This document shows, in pieces, positions 34,960 through 44,604 of a stretch of 64,000 nt of DNA. Position numbers and translations under genes: made by a program. This DNA comes from an uncultured Gammaproteobacteria bacterium (GTDB lineage Bacteria > Pseudomonadota > Gammaproteobacteria > Arenicellales > Poriferihabitantaceae). The first letter of the stretch is position 1, and each line of letters starts with the position of its first letter. The notes beneath the pieces are model-generated. The model made no database searches and was not told where the DNA came from. It saw only the letters and a program-made list of their open reading frames with translations. The stretch spans positions 1 through 64,000 of the forward strand of contig CALKKV010000012.1 of the NCBI GenBank assembly GCA_937992195.1, in the 5' to 3' direction.

Positions 34960-36222
34960 TCAATCTTCAAGGTCTTCAGATAGCTCAAGTAGTGGTACTT
35001 TTCCAATCGCCTCACCAGCAATACCTTGAATAGAGCCATACATCGACGTTGTACTCGAAATGACTTTGTTTATTTGCTTTTCTCGCTTTGTCCAGATTTT
35101 CTGCATCGCCCTTTTTTCTGAGGCTAAATCTGACTCCATTTGCGTGAAGCCTTCTACAATCGTTTCTACTTGCTGACGAAATTCTCCGCCGGTGAGAAAG
35201 TCGTATAACATTCCCATTTTGTCGCCTTTGTTTTCCTGCGCAATCAATGTGTCACTGATCCGAATTGCGGCTTCACGTAGTACCAGAGACAAGCCGCGGA
35301 ACTCTTCGAAAGTACATATCCAAATCCCCTCTCGAATTCCCATTTGCGGCATATCTGTTGGCATTGATTGCGTTACCAGCACACCAACATCTGCGTTTCT
35401 TTCGCGAATATCTTGCTTAAACTTTTCTATCCATCCAGGCGAAAATGCTTTTGTGCGTTTGCTTTCATAATAAATTGTTCCGCAGTTTTGGCGCGTGCGG
35501 GTGTGGATGGTTTGTAGACAATCAGCGCCGCTGGCACCTTTTTTGATTTCTTCAATCGTATCTAACGGAAACTGTGTGGCGAGCCACTGCTCTATCACTA
35601 CCTCCAACACCTCGCCCTGCAATTGTACAGAGCCTTGTTCGGCTTTTCGCTGCGCGTCTTTGAGCTGTTGATTAAGATCTGAAATCACCTTGTTTCTTTC
35701 CGCCAGATCCAGCATGCTTTTTTCTTCAACGGTTTTACGAATCTTCTCTTTCTCGGCATTCAGCGCCTGGTTGAGCTTTTGCTGGTTTTCTACCTCCATG
35801 GCATCACGCATTTCCTCTTTCTCGCGCTTTAGTTTTTCTATTTCTGATTTCGCGCGGTGAAATTCTTTGAGTTGTGATGATTTTGCGCTGAGCTCTTTAT
35901 TCATCGCCGCAAGCTGCTCGGCCTGCTCTTCTTCCAGCTTCTGCTTTATCGACCCGGTTAACGCTTGCTCTCGCTGCTTTATTCCTTCTGCAATCGCTTT
36001 TTGTGTTTGCGCTTCTTGTGCCTCCATTGAAGAAGCTAAAGACTGTTTTTGCTGTTCGATCTCTTCAAGCTGCCGTTTGATCTTTTTTTCTTCACTGACC
36101 CGTTGGGCAGCAAACTGTTTTTTTAGCTCGCCCTCAAGTTGATGGTGCAGTGCATCGTGAACATCAATCCCGTGGCCACACGAAGGGCATTTAATTTGAT
36201 TGCCAGAACCTGATTCAGCCAT
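34960..36222 (-). CDS. DUF2130 domain protein
   Basis: The 420-residue protein starts with a CxxC pair (Cys12 and Cys15, KCPSCGHGIDVHDA) that may be half of a small zinc site. A long coiled coil rich in Glu, Gln and Lys follows (about residues 28-205). The C-terminal DUF2130 domain (about 210-400) contains YYESKRTKAFSPGWIEKFKQ, a segment like the core of PD-(D/E)xK nucleases. The function is not established. The gene starts 2 bases after the adenine deaminase gene ends, so the two are almost certainly one operon. Confidence 0.85.
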   Translation of the reverse strand: MAESGSGNQIKCPSCGHGIDVHDALHHQLEGELKKQFAAQRVSEEKKIKRQLEEIEQQKQSLASSMEAQEAQTQKAIAEGIKQREQALTGSIKQKLEEEQAEQLAAMNKELSAKSSQLKEFHRAKSEIEKLKREKEEMRDAMEVENQQKLNQALNAEKEKIRKTVEEKSMLDLAERNKVISDLNQQLKDAQRKAEQGSVQLQGEVLEVVIEQWLATQFPLDTIEEIKKGASGADCLQTIHTRTRQNCGTIYYESKRTKAFSPGWIEKFKQDIRERNADVGVLVTQSMPTDMPQMGIREGIWICTFEEFRGLSLVLREAAIRISDTLIAQENKGDKMGMLYDFLTGGEFRQQVETIVEGFTQMESDLASEKRAMQKIWTKREKQINKVISSTTSMYGSIQGIAGEAIGKVPLLELSEDLED

Positions 36223-36224
36223 TG

Positions 36225-37226
36225 TTAACCCGATACCGATTGCATGTAAGAAGATAGCTCATTCGTTAATGCCGACTTGCGATCAGCATCGGCAAAGCTT
36301 GCATCGATTGCATTTTGTGCAAGCGCACCAATAGCGGACACCGAGAGAGAGAGTGCTTCCTTTACCGCATAGTAGTTTTCATTCATATATCCACCAAAAT
36401 ACGCAGGATCATCGGAATTCACCGTCACTTTCAGTCCTTTATCAAGCATGGTCTTTAGCGGATGGTTTTTCATGTCATCGACAACACACAATCGTGTATT
36501 GGATAGCGGGCATACCGTAAGCGGCATCTGCCTTTCTACCAGCCTCTGTACTAACTGCGGATTTTCTAAACAGCTATTCCCGTGGTCTATACGGTGTACT
36601 TTTAAGGTATCTACTGCGGTCTCAATATAAGCAGGAGGCCCCTCTTCTCCGGCGTGTGCAACGCGTAAATATCCCTGCTCACTGGCGGCCGCATACACCG
36701 CAGCAAACTTTTCTGGAGGATGATCCCGCTCACTAGAATCCAATCCAACTCCGGCAATTAAATGCTTGAATTGTTTTGCTTGTTCGAGGGTCTGAAACGC
36801 ACTCTCCTGGTCGAGATGCCGCAAAAAGCACATGATTAGCTTCGAGCTCAACCCGTATTTTGATTCCCCATCCGCCAACGCATTTGAAATACCATTGACT
36901 GCCACTGCAAATCCGACCCCTCGATCAGTATGTCCCTGGGGGTCAAAAAATATTTCCGTATGCCGAACGTTCTGCTTATGGATACGTTCCAGATACGCCA
37001 TGGTCAAATCATAAAAGTCTGCTTCTGTTTGCAAGACGTTCATTCCTTGATAGTAGATATCAAGAAAATCTTGTAAACGTTTGAACTGATAGGCTTCGTG
37101 CAAAGCCTCGACCGAGGGGTAAGGCAACTCAATACCGTTTCTCTCGGCCAGGGAAAACATCAGCTCAGGTTCAAATGTTCCTTCAATGTGACAGTGCAGT
37201 TCAACTTTAGGTAGTAGTTCTATCAA
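36225..37226 (-). CDS. adenine deaminase (adenosine deaminase family, PA0148 type)
   Basis: The 333-residue amidohydrolase has all expected zinc and catalytic residues: His11 and His13 (ELHCHIEG), His in VAHAGEEGP with Glu, HRIDHGN, and the Asp pair in NSDDPAYFGG. The sequence follows the Pseudomonas PA0148-type enzymes closely (YQGMNVLQTEADFYDL, FFDPQGHTDRG, GLDSSERDHPP, CPLSNTRLCVVDDM), which were shown to deaminate adenine to hypoxanthine rather than adenosine. It therefore belongs to purine salvage in the cytoplasm. It shares an operon with the DUF2130 gene. No purine gene is adjacent. Confidence 0.88.
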   Translation of the reverse strand: MIELLPKVELHCHIEGTFEPELMFSLAERNGIELPYPSVEALHEAYQFKRLQDFLDIYYQGMNVLQTEADFYDLTMAYLERIHKQNVRHTEIFFDPQGHTDRGVGFAVAVNGISNALADGESKYGLSSKLIMCFLRHLDQESAFQTLEQAKQFKHLIAGVGLDSSERDHPPEKFAAVYAAASEQGYLRVAHAGEEGPPAYIETAVDTLKVHRIDHGNSCLENPQLVQRLVERQMPLTVCPLSNTRLCVVDDMKNHPLKTMLDKGLKVTVNSDDPAYFGGYMNENYYAVKEALSLSVSAIGALAQNAIDASFADADRKSALTNELSSYMQSVSG

Positions 37227-37703
37227 GACTAATTTTTCCAGATGTAAATGATGCTGCGTAAAATATCATGCACGAAAAGAAATAAGCTATCCGCACAAAC
37301 AAAAGCGCCCCTCAGATGCTTGAGTATCTCTACTTAAGAATCTGAGGGGCGCAAACTCCTTATGGTGTTTATTGGTATTATTCTAGCGATGCTAGGCACC
37401 ACTCCGCAAAATATACCCAGATCAGGCTCAAGGTGCAACGTATAGGATAAAGTTTGGCAATCAACTTGCGAATCGTATTGGGAAATCACCGAACTTCTCC
37501 ATCGCGCAATTTTGCTGTCACTTACCTAGACCAGGGAGCTGTATCCCAGTGTTTCAGGCGTATTTGCCTCACCAAACCGCTATTGTCGGCAATTCAGATT
37601 TTGTTTTATATCGCTGAAAATGCCATTCGATTAATGATCGTTATAAAATAGATAAAACCAGTAGATATTATTTAATTAATAGCCAAAGACAATTCAAAAC
37701 GTA
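37227..37703. other. gene-free region between adenine deaminase and putA
   Basis: A 477-base stretch on which I find no gene. It holds the hairpin at 37305-37352 and otherwise A/T-rich sequence. It must also hold the promoter of the adenine deaminase operon. Confidence 0.55.
37305..37352 (-). terminator. strong terminator hairpin, probably for putA
   Basis: GCGCCCCTCAGAT (37305-37317) and ATCTGAGGGGCGC (37340-37352) are exact complements over 13 bases, and the loop can pair further (CTTGAGTA with TACTTAAG, one mismatch). On the minus strand the stem is followed by TTTTGTTTG. It is about 350 bases past the putA stop. Confidence 0.75.
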
Positions 37704-40700
37704 TTAAGCCATTTCAGCAAGCAAGGCCGCATTGCCGCCCGCGGCTGTGGTGTCGATGCAAATCGCGCGTTCGATTCCGTATGCCGAAGGAGAGATCGCT
37801 TCGGAAATTATTCTGATCACTGGTCCATCTCTCTCCGATAACACCTGACGAATTGCGCGCCGCTCCACAGTGGCATCCATTGCCACGGCGTTGAAATCTG
37901 CTTCTTTTAACCAAGCAATTGGCAGATCACCATTCAATATCTGTAAAGAATCATTTGAGCTCAATGCTGACAGCGTCTTGGAAGCGCCATCACCAATGGC
38001 AATAACATGATTCCCCAGTCGCAATGCCTGCACACACATCAATAACAGCGAATCAGGTGAATGTGAAAGACAAATCACCGTACCCACAGGATAAATCGAA
38101 ATCTGATTAGACTCACCCGTTGGTCCAGGCAAATCGATTGGTCCGCAATCTAACGCAGCACAGGCAGCAACTGCTTCTGCTGCGCGCCCACGCAACACTC
38201 TCCGCAACCACAATAACTGCTCCTCAGGTTTTGCGTAGTCAAGCTTATTCGCTTTTTCAATGGATTGATAAAAAATACTCGCGTCGTTTATTAACTTCTT
38301 CTCGCCGTTCAGCGGTTTATTTAGTTCTCCATAAACCCGTTGTCTAAAGCGCCGTAGGTAGTGCGGTCCACCCGCCTTTGGTCCAGTGCCAGACAGCCCC
38401 TCTCCCCCAAATGGTTGCGAGCCGACCACTGCGCCTATTTGATTTCGGTTGACATATAAATTGCCAACGTTGATACGCTCAACCAGGCGCTGAACGCGAA
38501 TATCGATTCGCGTGTGCAAGCCAAAGGTCAAGCCATAACCGGACTGGTTTACCGCATCCACAACCGCGTCAATCTCTGAAGCAGCAAAGGACGCCAAGTG
38601 CAAAACAGGGCCAAAGATTTCTTCTTTCATCTGCTCAATCCCTTCCACCTCAATCACCGTGGGCGCGACAAAGCCTGTAGACTGATCAATGGCGGTTTGA
38701 TGCAATACGCGCCCCTGCTGTGCCATCTGATCGCAATAGTCCTGAATTTTTTGGCAGGCATCTTGATCGATAATTGGTCCCACATCAGTACTGATTTTGA
38801 TCGGATCATCCACCTCCAGCTCGTCCATCGCACCGCTCAGCATGGTCAATAACTTATCTCGCACATCTTCTTGTACATAAGCAATTCGTAGTGCGGAGCA
38901 TCTTTGACCCGCACTCTGAAAAGCACCTTGTACGATATCCAAAACCGCCTGCTCCAGGAGCGCTGTGGAGTCAACGATCATAGCGTTTAATCCACCCGTC
39001 TCCGCAAGCAGCATTGCGTCCACGGGAGCACTCACCGCCAGCTGCTGGTTTATTCCTTTTGCGACCTGAGTTGAACCGGTAAAGCAAACGCCGGCAATAT
39101 CTGGCGAAGCAACTAGCGCTGCACCAATGGTTTCTCCAAGACCGGGCAACAGCTGTAAAACTGCTGGATCAATCCCTGCTTGATGCATAAGCTGCACTGC
39201 TCTAAGGGCAACAATCGAGGTTTGTTCCGCGGGTTTAGCGATGACAGTATTGCCGGTTACCAGCGCGCCGGCAATTTGCCCAGTAAAGATCGCGAAAGGA
39301 AAATTCCAGGGAGAAACACAAATAATACATCCGCGAGCCTGTGTATTATGTTCCACATCACCTGCCCGAGCTGCGTAATATCTTAAAAAATCAACCGCCT
39401 CTCTCACCTCAGAAATTGCATCAGCTCTTGTCTTTCCGGCTTCCCTTATCAATAGCGCAAAAATCTCTTCCGCATTCTGCTCATACAGCGCAGCGATCTG
39501 CAGTAGCACCGCCGAACGATTGGACACAGACTGACCAGACCAGCCTTGAAACGCCGCATTGCTAACACTTAACGCTTGTTCAACATCTTTTATTGAAGCC
39601 TGTTTAACGCTTCCGACTATGTCTTCGGGGTTAGCCGGGTTGATAATCGACAGCATTTTTCCGGTTAATTTACTATTTGCAGAACCATCCCAATGCCACT
39701 GATTTGGCATCAGAAAGTTTGCCATATTCTGTTCAAGCGCCGCCAAACAGACCGGATCTGTCAGCTCCCATCCCATTGAATTGACCCTTTCAGGGGCAAA
39801 AATTTCTTGCGGCATAGGTAGCGCTGAGCTTTTTTCATTTTGTAAGGACTCCGATGCGGTCACCGGATTTTTAGCAATCGCAAGCGGTGTGATTCTCTCG
39901 TCGACAATCTGATTAACAAAGCTCGAGTTGGCACCGTTTTCCAGCAACCGCCTAACCAGATAGGCGAGGAGATCTTCATGGGTGCCAACCGGTGCATAGA
40001 TTCGGCAACGGGTTTCATTTTCCAGCTTAACAATATCGTGCAGTGCATCTCCCATGCCATGTAATCGCTGAAACTCGAAATCCATTTTGTTTTCTCCCGC
40101 CATAGACAACACGCTGGCGACAGTATGGGCATTGTGGGTAGCAAACTGCGGGTAGATTCGGTCTGTACGTTTTAACAAATGTTGCGCACAGGTAATGTAA
40201 CTCAGATCGGTCACACATTTGGCGGTAAACACAGGATAGCCTGCGAGCCCTTCAACCTGCGCATGCTTAATTTCAGAATCCCAATACGCCCCTTTCACCA
40301 ACCGCACCATTATCTTTCGATCCAGTCGAACGGCCGTTTCGTATAACCAGTCAATGACTGGCACGGCGCGGGGGCCATAAGCCTGCACAACAACGCCAAA
40401 ACCATCCCAGCCGGCTAATGAAGAATCCGCTAGCACTGCTTGTATGATATCCAAAGAGATATCCAGTCGGTCGGCTTCTTCCGCATCAATGTTAAGTCCG
40501 ATGCACGCTTTTTTAGCTTTTTGCGCAAGCAACAATAATCTCTGCTGCATTTCTGGCAGCATACGTTCTTGATGGGTTGAGATATACCTTGGATGTAAGG
40601 CCGATAACTTGACTGATATACCCGGGTTTTCTCTCAAATCTTCAGAATGTGCGCGAGCCGCCAATGCATCGATCGCCTCACCATATGCATCAAGATACTT

Positions 40701-41321
40701 TTTTGCATCAGCGTCGGTAACCGCAGCCTCTCCAAGCATGTCATAAGAGTAGGTATAGCCGCGTGATACCAGGGCATTGCCGTTGGTTGTCGCTTCGGAA
40801 ATATCTTGACCCAGTACAAACTGTTCGCCCATCTCTCGCATCGCGTGTTCGACCGCTAAACGAATCACCGGCTCTCCCATTCGCTTCACCACCGCACGCA
40901 ACGCACCCACAACGCCATCTGACTCATCCTCCAGAACATGACCGGTTAGCATCAATGCCCAGGTCGAAGCATTCACTAGAATAGAGCCGGAATCTCCAAT
41001 ATGAGAAGCCCAGTCATGGGGAACGATTTTGTCCTGAATGAGTTGATCAATGGTTTCGTCATCCGGAACCCGCAGCAACGCTTCAGCCAGACACATCAGG
41101 GCTACGCCCTCATCAGTCGAAAGACCGTATTCACCAAGAAACGACTGCATCACACCCGGTTCGTCTCTGGACCGAACCGCCTCTACCAAAGAAATTGTGT
41201 GTCTCTCAATATCTGAGAATTGCACTTTAGATAACGATAGAGACTTCAACAAGCGAGCAATCGAAGATCGTTGGGGTTCCAGATAAAGGCTCCTGATTTC
41301 GGCCCGTTTTTCTGCCGCCAT
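37704..41321 (-). CDS. putA: bifunctional proline dehydrogenase / L-glutamate gamma-semialdehyde dehydrogenase PutA
   Basis: The 1205-residue protein oxidises proline to glutamate in two steps. The proline dehydrogenase barrel spans about residues 170-480 ([46 protein letters not shown]). The aldehyde dehydrogenase domain spans about 560-1010 with catalytic Cys808 ([12 protein letters not shown]) and [15 protein letters not shown]. About 190 residues follow as a C-terminal domain. There is no N-terminal ribbon-helix-helix, so unlike E. coli PutA it should not bind DNA. This length and layout fit the long form without repressor activity. The divergent Lrp-type gene at 41453 is the likely regulator. 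Confidence 0.95.
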   Translation of the reverse strand: MAAEKRAEIRSLYLEPQRSSIARLLKSLSLSKVQFSDIERHTISLVEAVRSRDEPGVMQSFLGEYGLSTDEGVALMCLAEALLRVPDDETIDQLIQDKIVPHDWASHIGDSGSILVNASTWALMLTGHVLEDESDGVVGALRAVVKRMGEPVIRLAVEHAMREMGEQFVLGQDISEATTNGNALVSRGYTYSYDMLGEAAVTDADAKKYLDAYGEAIDALAARAHSEDLRENPGISVKLSALHPRYISTHQERMLPEMQQRLLLLAQKAKKACIGLNIDAEEADRLDISLDIIQAVLADSSLAGWDGFGVVVQAYGPRAVPVIDWLYETAVRLDRKIMVRLVKGAYWDSEIKHAQVEGLAGYPVFTAKCVTDLSYITCAQHLLKRTDRIYPQFATHNAHTVASVLSMAGENKMDFEFQRLHGMGDALHDIVKLENETRCRIYAPVGTHEDLLAYLVRRLLENGANSSFVNQIVDERITPLAIAKNPVTASESLQNEKSSALPMPQEIFAPERVNSMGWELTDPVCLAALEQNMANFLMPNQWHWDGSANSKLTGKMLSIINPANPEDIVGSVKQASIKDVEQALSVSNAAFQGWSGQSVSNRSAVLLQIAALYEQNAEEIFALLIREAGKTRADAISEVREAVDFLRYYAARAGDVEHNTQARGCIICVSPWNFPFAIFTGQIAGALVTGNTVIAKPAEQTSIVALRAVQLMHQAGIDPAVLQLLPGLGETIGAALVASPDIAGVCFTGSTQVAKGINQQLAVSAPVDAMLLAETGGLNAMIVDSTALLEQAVLDIVQGAFQSAGQRCSALRIAYVQEDVRDKLLTMLSGAMDELEVDDPIKISTDVGPIIDQDACQKIQDYCDQMAQQGRVLHQTAIDQSTGFVAPTVIEVEGIEQMKEEIFGPVLHLASFAASEIDAVVDAVNQSGYGLTFGLHTRIDIRVQRLVERINVGNLYVNRNQIGAVVGSQPFGGEGLSGTGPKAGGPHYLRRFRQRVYGELNKPLNGEKKLINDASIFYQSIEKANKLDYAKPEEQLLWLRRVLRGRAAEAVAACAALDCGPIDLPGPTGESNQISIYPVGTVICLSHSPDSLLLMCVQALRLGNHVIAIGDGASKTLSALSSNDSLQILNGDLPIAWLKEADFNAVAMDATVERRAIRQVLSERDGPVIRIISEAISPSAYGIERAICIDTTAAGGNAALLAEMA

Positions 41322-41352
41322 AATAAATCTCGGTTTAGAAAGATACGTTCAA

Positions 41353-41372
41353 TTTACCAAGAGATTGGTAAA
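41353..41372. promoter_or_regulatory. perfect palindrome between putA and the Lrp-type regulator
   Basis: TTTACCAA (41353-41360), GAGA, TTGGTAAA (41365-41372) is an exact 8-base inverted repeat in the 131-base divergent gap. Lrp/AsnC dimers bind A/T-rich dyads of about this size. It lies 32 bases upstream of the putA ATG. Confidence 0.6.
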
Positions 41373-41452
41373 TAATTAGCCCTAATTCATTTATTTTTAT
41401 AATCTATATGAACTATTATTTCGCTACATTTTAGAAAAAATTGACTATTTAA

Positions 41453-41902
41453 ATGAATAACATAGACCAAATAGATATAAAGCTGCTTCGTGCACTGCAA
41501 TTTAACGCCAGATTATCCATGCGAGCGCTCTCAGAGAAGGTGGGATTATCGAAAACCCCGGTCGTTAACCGGCTAAAGAATCTGGAGTCACGGGGTGTCA
41601 TTAAGGGATATAGCGCGAGGATTGACCACGCGGTTCTAGGGCTAGAGCATATTGCCTTTGTACAGGTCACGCTCGAAGACACGCGATCCGGTGCACTAAA
41701 ACAATTTAATGATGCGGTACTTTTGGTGCCCGAAGTCGAGCAGTGTCATATGACTGCAGCGGGGTTCGACTATCTGTTGAAGGTTCGCACCAGTGATATC
41801 ACCCACTATCGCAAAGTATTGGGAGAGTCTATTTCGGCATTGCCTTATGTTTCAAATACTTCCACCTTCGTTGTAATGGAAACAGTGAAAGAGCCGAATT
41901 AG
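41453..41902 (+). CDS. Lrp/AsnC family transcriptional regulator (PutR-like)
   Basis: The 149-residue protein has an N-terminal helix-turn-helix (residues 4-60, IDIKLLRALQFNARLSMRALSEKVGLSKTPV-type pattern) and the C-terminal RAM effector domain (about 65-145, with VEQCHMTAAGFDYLLKV). It is transcribed away from putA. In several proteobacteria a regulator of this type, PutR, activates putA in response to proline. The same role is inferred here from position and from the palindrome between the genes. Confidence 0.87.
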   Translation: MNNIDQIDIKLLRALQFNARLSMRALSEKVGLSKTPVVNRLKNLESRGVIKGYSARIDHAVLGLEHIAFVQVTLEDTRSGALKQFNDAVLLVPEVEQCHMTAAGFDYLLKVRTSDITHYRKVLGESISALPYVSNTSTFVVMETVKEPN

Positions 41903-41910
41903 CTGAGCGT

Positions 41911-42117
41911 CTAATAGACCGGAGAAACCACCAAACCGACGGCACCTTCACCACTGGTAGAACCGTTGTCCAGCATTCTGACAAATACACGTTTACCATC
42001 TAATTCGATCTGCGCATGAACTAGCCAGCTAGGAATACTGCAGTTAGCGGGAAGCTTTACCATATGAACCTGTCCAAATTTTCCTGACATGCTGCTGTAT
42101 GAAGTAAGTCGATGCAT
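41911..42117 (-). CDS. small conserved-looking protein of unknown function
   Basis: From the ATG at 42117 the protein has 68 residues. A purine-rich site (GAGGGCAGGAC) directly precedes it, while the longer frame to 42219 lacks one. The sequence (KFGQVHMVKLPANCSIPSWL, then ELDGKRVFVRMLDNG) looks like a small beta-rich domain and not random, but I do not recognise the family. It converges with the Lrp-type gene, 8 bases away. Confidence 0.5.
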   Translation of the reverse strand: MHRLTSYSSMSGKFGQVHMVKLPANCSIPSWLVHAQIELDGKRVFVRMLDNGSTSGEGAVGLVVSPVY

Positions 42118-42335
42118 TGTCCTGCCCTCTTTGCTATTTGAATGTGTAACTTTAGTTTCACTCCTCAGGATAGTTTTGGATGTGATCTCGGTCACCAGCG
42201 CGTTGTGATCTGTTACCAACCCAAATCATCAGCGTCTATTTTTAGGACTCCTGGGGGATGTATTAGTTCGAAGAGTTTCAGTACCGTATTTCATTCGACA
42301 CACTTATCTTGTTCACTCTGCGTTAACATTGCTGC

Positions 42336-43241
42336 ATGTCAAAAGCACGCCTGATTGGTCTATTCGTACCGCTACTTTTTGTACTGCTTTGGAGCACAGG
42401 ATTTATTGGTGCGAAATACGGTTTAATTGCAGCTGAGCCATTTACTTTCCTTATGGTCAGACATGGTATCGCAGCGGTGATTCTTGTTGCAGCGATTCCT
42501 TTTTTTACGGTTAAATGGCCTCGCCAAATAAAAGACTATGTCCATATAAGCGTAGTTGGTGTGCTTATGCATAGTTTGTATTTAGGCGGTGTATTCGCGG
42601 CAATTTATAAAGGCGTGGACAGCGGCCTTACCGCAATCATCGTCGGGTTACAGCCAGTTCTTACCGTAGTTTTTTCGGCCATTTGGCTGGGAGAAAGACT
42701 CAGCAATATAAAAGTTATTGGCACCCTACTCGGGTTCATTGGAATAACGGTGATTATTGCTGAACGTGGTGTTGGCGTTGACGGCTTGTCTACTACCGGT
42801 CTTTTACTTTGCCTGGTATCGCTAATTGGAATTTCCGTTGGCACGATTTATCAAAAAAAGTTCTGCACGCAATACGATCTATTACCCAGCGTTTGCATAC
42901 AGTATATTGCCAGCGCTTTGTTTCTTTTGGTGCTGTCTTCTCTGTTCGAATATAGAGATATCTATTGGAGCACGCGTTTCATTTTGGCGATGATCTGGTT
43001 AATTGGCGTACTGTCCCTTGGCGCAGTGGTATTATTGATGTGGTTGATTCGTATGGGCGAAGCCGGCAAAGTGGCTAGTCTCTTCTATTTGGTCCCACCA
43101 GTGGTTGCGCTAGAGGCCTGGATTTTGTTTGACGAACAATTGAGCTATATCGCTATTGCAGGCATGTTGATATGTGTTCTAGGGGTTGCCTTGGTCATTA
43201 ATTCCCCCGCCACTAAATCAAACCTGGAAAAATCTGAATAG
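42336..43241 (+). CDS. DMT superfamily transporter (EamA domains)
   Basis: The 301-residue inner-membrane protein has ten predicted helices in two EamA repeats. It starts FVPLLFVLLWSTGFIGAKYG and contains LTAIIVGLQPVLTVVFSAIWLGERL in the first repeat and KVASLFYLVPPVVALEAWIL in the second. The two-repeat layout is that of metabolite exporters. The substrate is not known. It is the first gene of a tight plus-strand series: the methyltransferase starts 15 bases downstream, then come the response regulator, kinase, alcohol dehydrogenase and FkbM genes. Confidence 0.88.
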   Translation: MSKARLIGLFVPLLFVLLWSTGFIGAKYGLIAAEPFTFLMVRHGIAAVILVAAIPFFTVKWPRQIKDYVHISVVGVLMHSLYLGGVFAAIYKGVDSGLTAIIVGLQPVLTVVFSAIWLGERLSNIKVIGTLLGFIGITVIIAERGVGVDGLSTTGLLLCLVSLIGISVGTIYQKKFCTQYDLLPSVCIQYIASALFLLVLSSLFEYRDIYWSTRFILAMIWLIGVLSLGAVVLLMWLIRMGEAGKVASLFYLVPPVVALEAWILFDEQLSYIAIAGMLICVLGVALVINSPATKSNLEKSE

Positions 43242-43256
43242 ATTAGAGCCAGTTTC

Positions 43257-43898
43257 ATGAAAAACAAAAACTCGATGAGCGGAAAAGAATTTGTTGCAGA
43301 GGCCTATGCATTAACGGATAGCGAAAGCGCTATCCAGTTTTATCAAAAATGGGCCGCTGATTACGACAAGAATATGCAATCGCTAGGCTATCTTTCCCCC
43401 AAAAAAATTGCGGTATTACTTGCTGAGTCTTTGAGCACACCGAATCCGGTTGTATTAGACATCGGCTGCGGCACCGGCCTTACCGGTGCTGAACTTTGCA
43501 AAAAACTGCCTTGCGAAATTGATGGCATCGATATTTCTGACGAGATGATCGAAGTCGCCAGGAGTAGAGGAATATATCGAAATTTTGTTATCGGCGATCT
43601 AAACTTGCCATTGCAGTTTGAAGACAATTTATTTGATGCGGCAATTTCTTCAGGCACCTTTACCCATGGTCATGTGGGGTCACAGCCTCTCCATGAGATT
43701 ACCCGAATATTAAAGCCCGGCGGTCTGTTAGCCTGCACGGTGCATTTCGACCTGTGGTATCAGCAAGAATTTGATGACACCTTCGCCAACCTGGTCAGCG
43801 CTGGCTTATTATCTTGCCTGTCGTTCACGGAAGGAAATTACTATAAAGATGCGCCTAATGAAGGATGGTTCTGCATCTATCAAAAATCTTTGGATTAA
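43257..43898 (+). CDS. class I SAM-dependent methyltransferase
   Basis: The 213-residue methyltransferase has motif I VLDIGCGTGLTGAELC (about residues 63-78), GIDISDEMIEVARSRG, GDLNLPLQFEDNLFDAAISSG and LKPGG. The N-terminal YQKWAADYDKNMQSLGY resembles the METTL27-like group. The substrate is unknown. It lies between the DMT gene and the response regulator, only 4 bases from the latter, so it is part of the same operon and its product may be made under the control of the two-component genes. Confidence 0.85.
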   Translation: MKNKNSMSGKEFVAEAYALTDSESAIQFYQKWAADYDKNMQSLGYLSPKKIAVLLAESLSTPNPVVLDIGCGTGLTGAELCKKLPCEIDGIDISDEMIEVARSRGIYRNFVIGDLNLPLQFEDNLFDAAISSGTFTHGHVGSQPLHEITRILKPGGLLACTVHFDLWYQQEFDDTFANLVSAGLLSCLSFTEGNYYKDAPNEGWFCIYQKSLD

Positions 43899-43902
43899 CC
43901 CA

Positions 43903-44598
43903 ATGAGTAAGATATTAATAATTGACGACGATGAGCGCTTAGCCGCACCTTTGTCCGACTATTTCGCAAGGTTTGATTTAACCCTTGTTAGCGCAACTCA
44001 TCCGGATGAAGGCAAAAAACTACTGCATGAACAAGAGTTTGATCTCATCATACTCGACGTAATGCTGCCCGAGATTGATGGTTTCTCGCTGTGCGAGCAG
44101 ATCAAAAAGCAATGGAAAATTCCGATTGTCATGCTTTCAGCAAGAGGAGATGTAGACGACCGTTTAATTGGATTGGAGCTTGGCGCCGACGACTATGTGG
44201 CAAAACCATTTGAACCAAAAGAACTGGTAATGCGAATTCAAAATATTTTGAAACGGAATGACAGTCGCACCTCAAACACCATATTCTCCTTTAAAGATCT
44301 CAATATAGACTTGAGCCAAGAGTTAATCCATGTTTGTGGCAAAGAAGTCAACCTAACTTCCAATGAATACCGTTTACTTACCACTTTTTGCAAATCCCCC
44401 GGGCGTGATTTTAGTCGCGACGAAATACTCAATATCTTGAAAGGCACAGAGGTTGAAATGCTGACGCGCGCCGTTGATATACTCGTTAGTCGACTGCGAC
44501 AAAAGCTCAAACCAACAGACTATATTAAGACCGTATGGGGGGCAGGATATCGTTTTGTCGCGCCAGAAAGCGACTCTTCGGAAAACGCTGGAACCTAG
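43903..44598 (+). CDS. OmpR-family response regulator
   Basis: From the ATG at 43903 the protein has 231 residues. A longer frame from 43771 overlaps the methyltransferase and is rejected. The receiver domain (residues 1-118) has Asp8-Asp10, phospho-Asp52 (LIILDVMLPEIDG), Ser or Thr in MLSARG and Lys in VAKPF. The winged-helix output domain (about 125-225) has LTSNEYRLLTTF, RAVDILVSRLRQKL and VWGAGYRF. It looks like CpxR/RstA-type regulators. The cognate kinase starts 6 bases downstream. Confidence 0.9.
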   Translation: MSKILIIDDDERLAAPLSDYFARFDLTLVSATHPDEGKKLLHEQEFDLIILDVMLPEIDGFSLCEQIKKQWKIPIVMLSARGDVDDRLIGLELGADDYVAKPFEPKELVMRIQNILKRNDSRTSNTIFSFKDLNIDLSQELIHVCGKEVNLTSNEYRLLTTFCKSPGRDFSRDEILNILKGTEVEMLTRAVDILVSRLRQKLKPTDYIKTVWGAGYRFVAPESDSSENAGT

Positions 44599-44604
44599 TA
44601 CCGC

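Noticed and set aside
35192-36142. Plus-strand frames with Cys- and Ser-rich translations
   Set aside because: They are complements of the Glu/Gln/Lys-rich coiled coil of the DUF2130 gene and have no ribosome site or domain.
43771-43902. An N-terminal extension of the OmpR-type regulator
   Set aside because: It overlaps the methyltransferase gene and adds residues with no similarity. The receiver domain starts exactly at the ATG at 43903.
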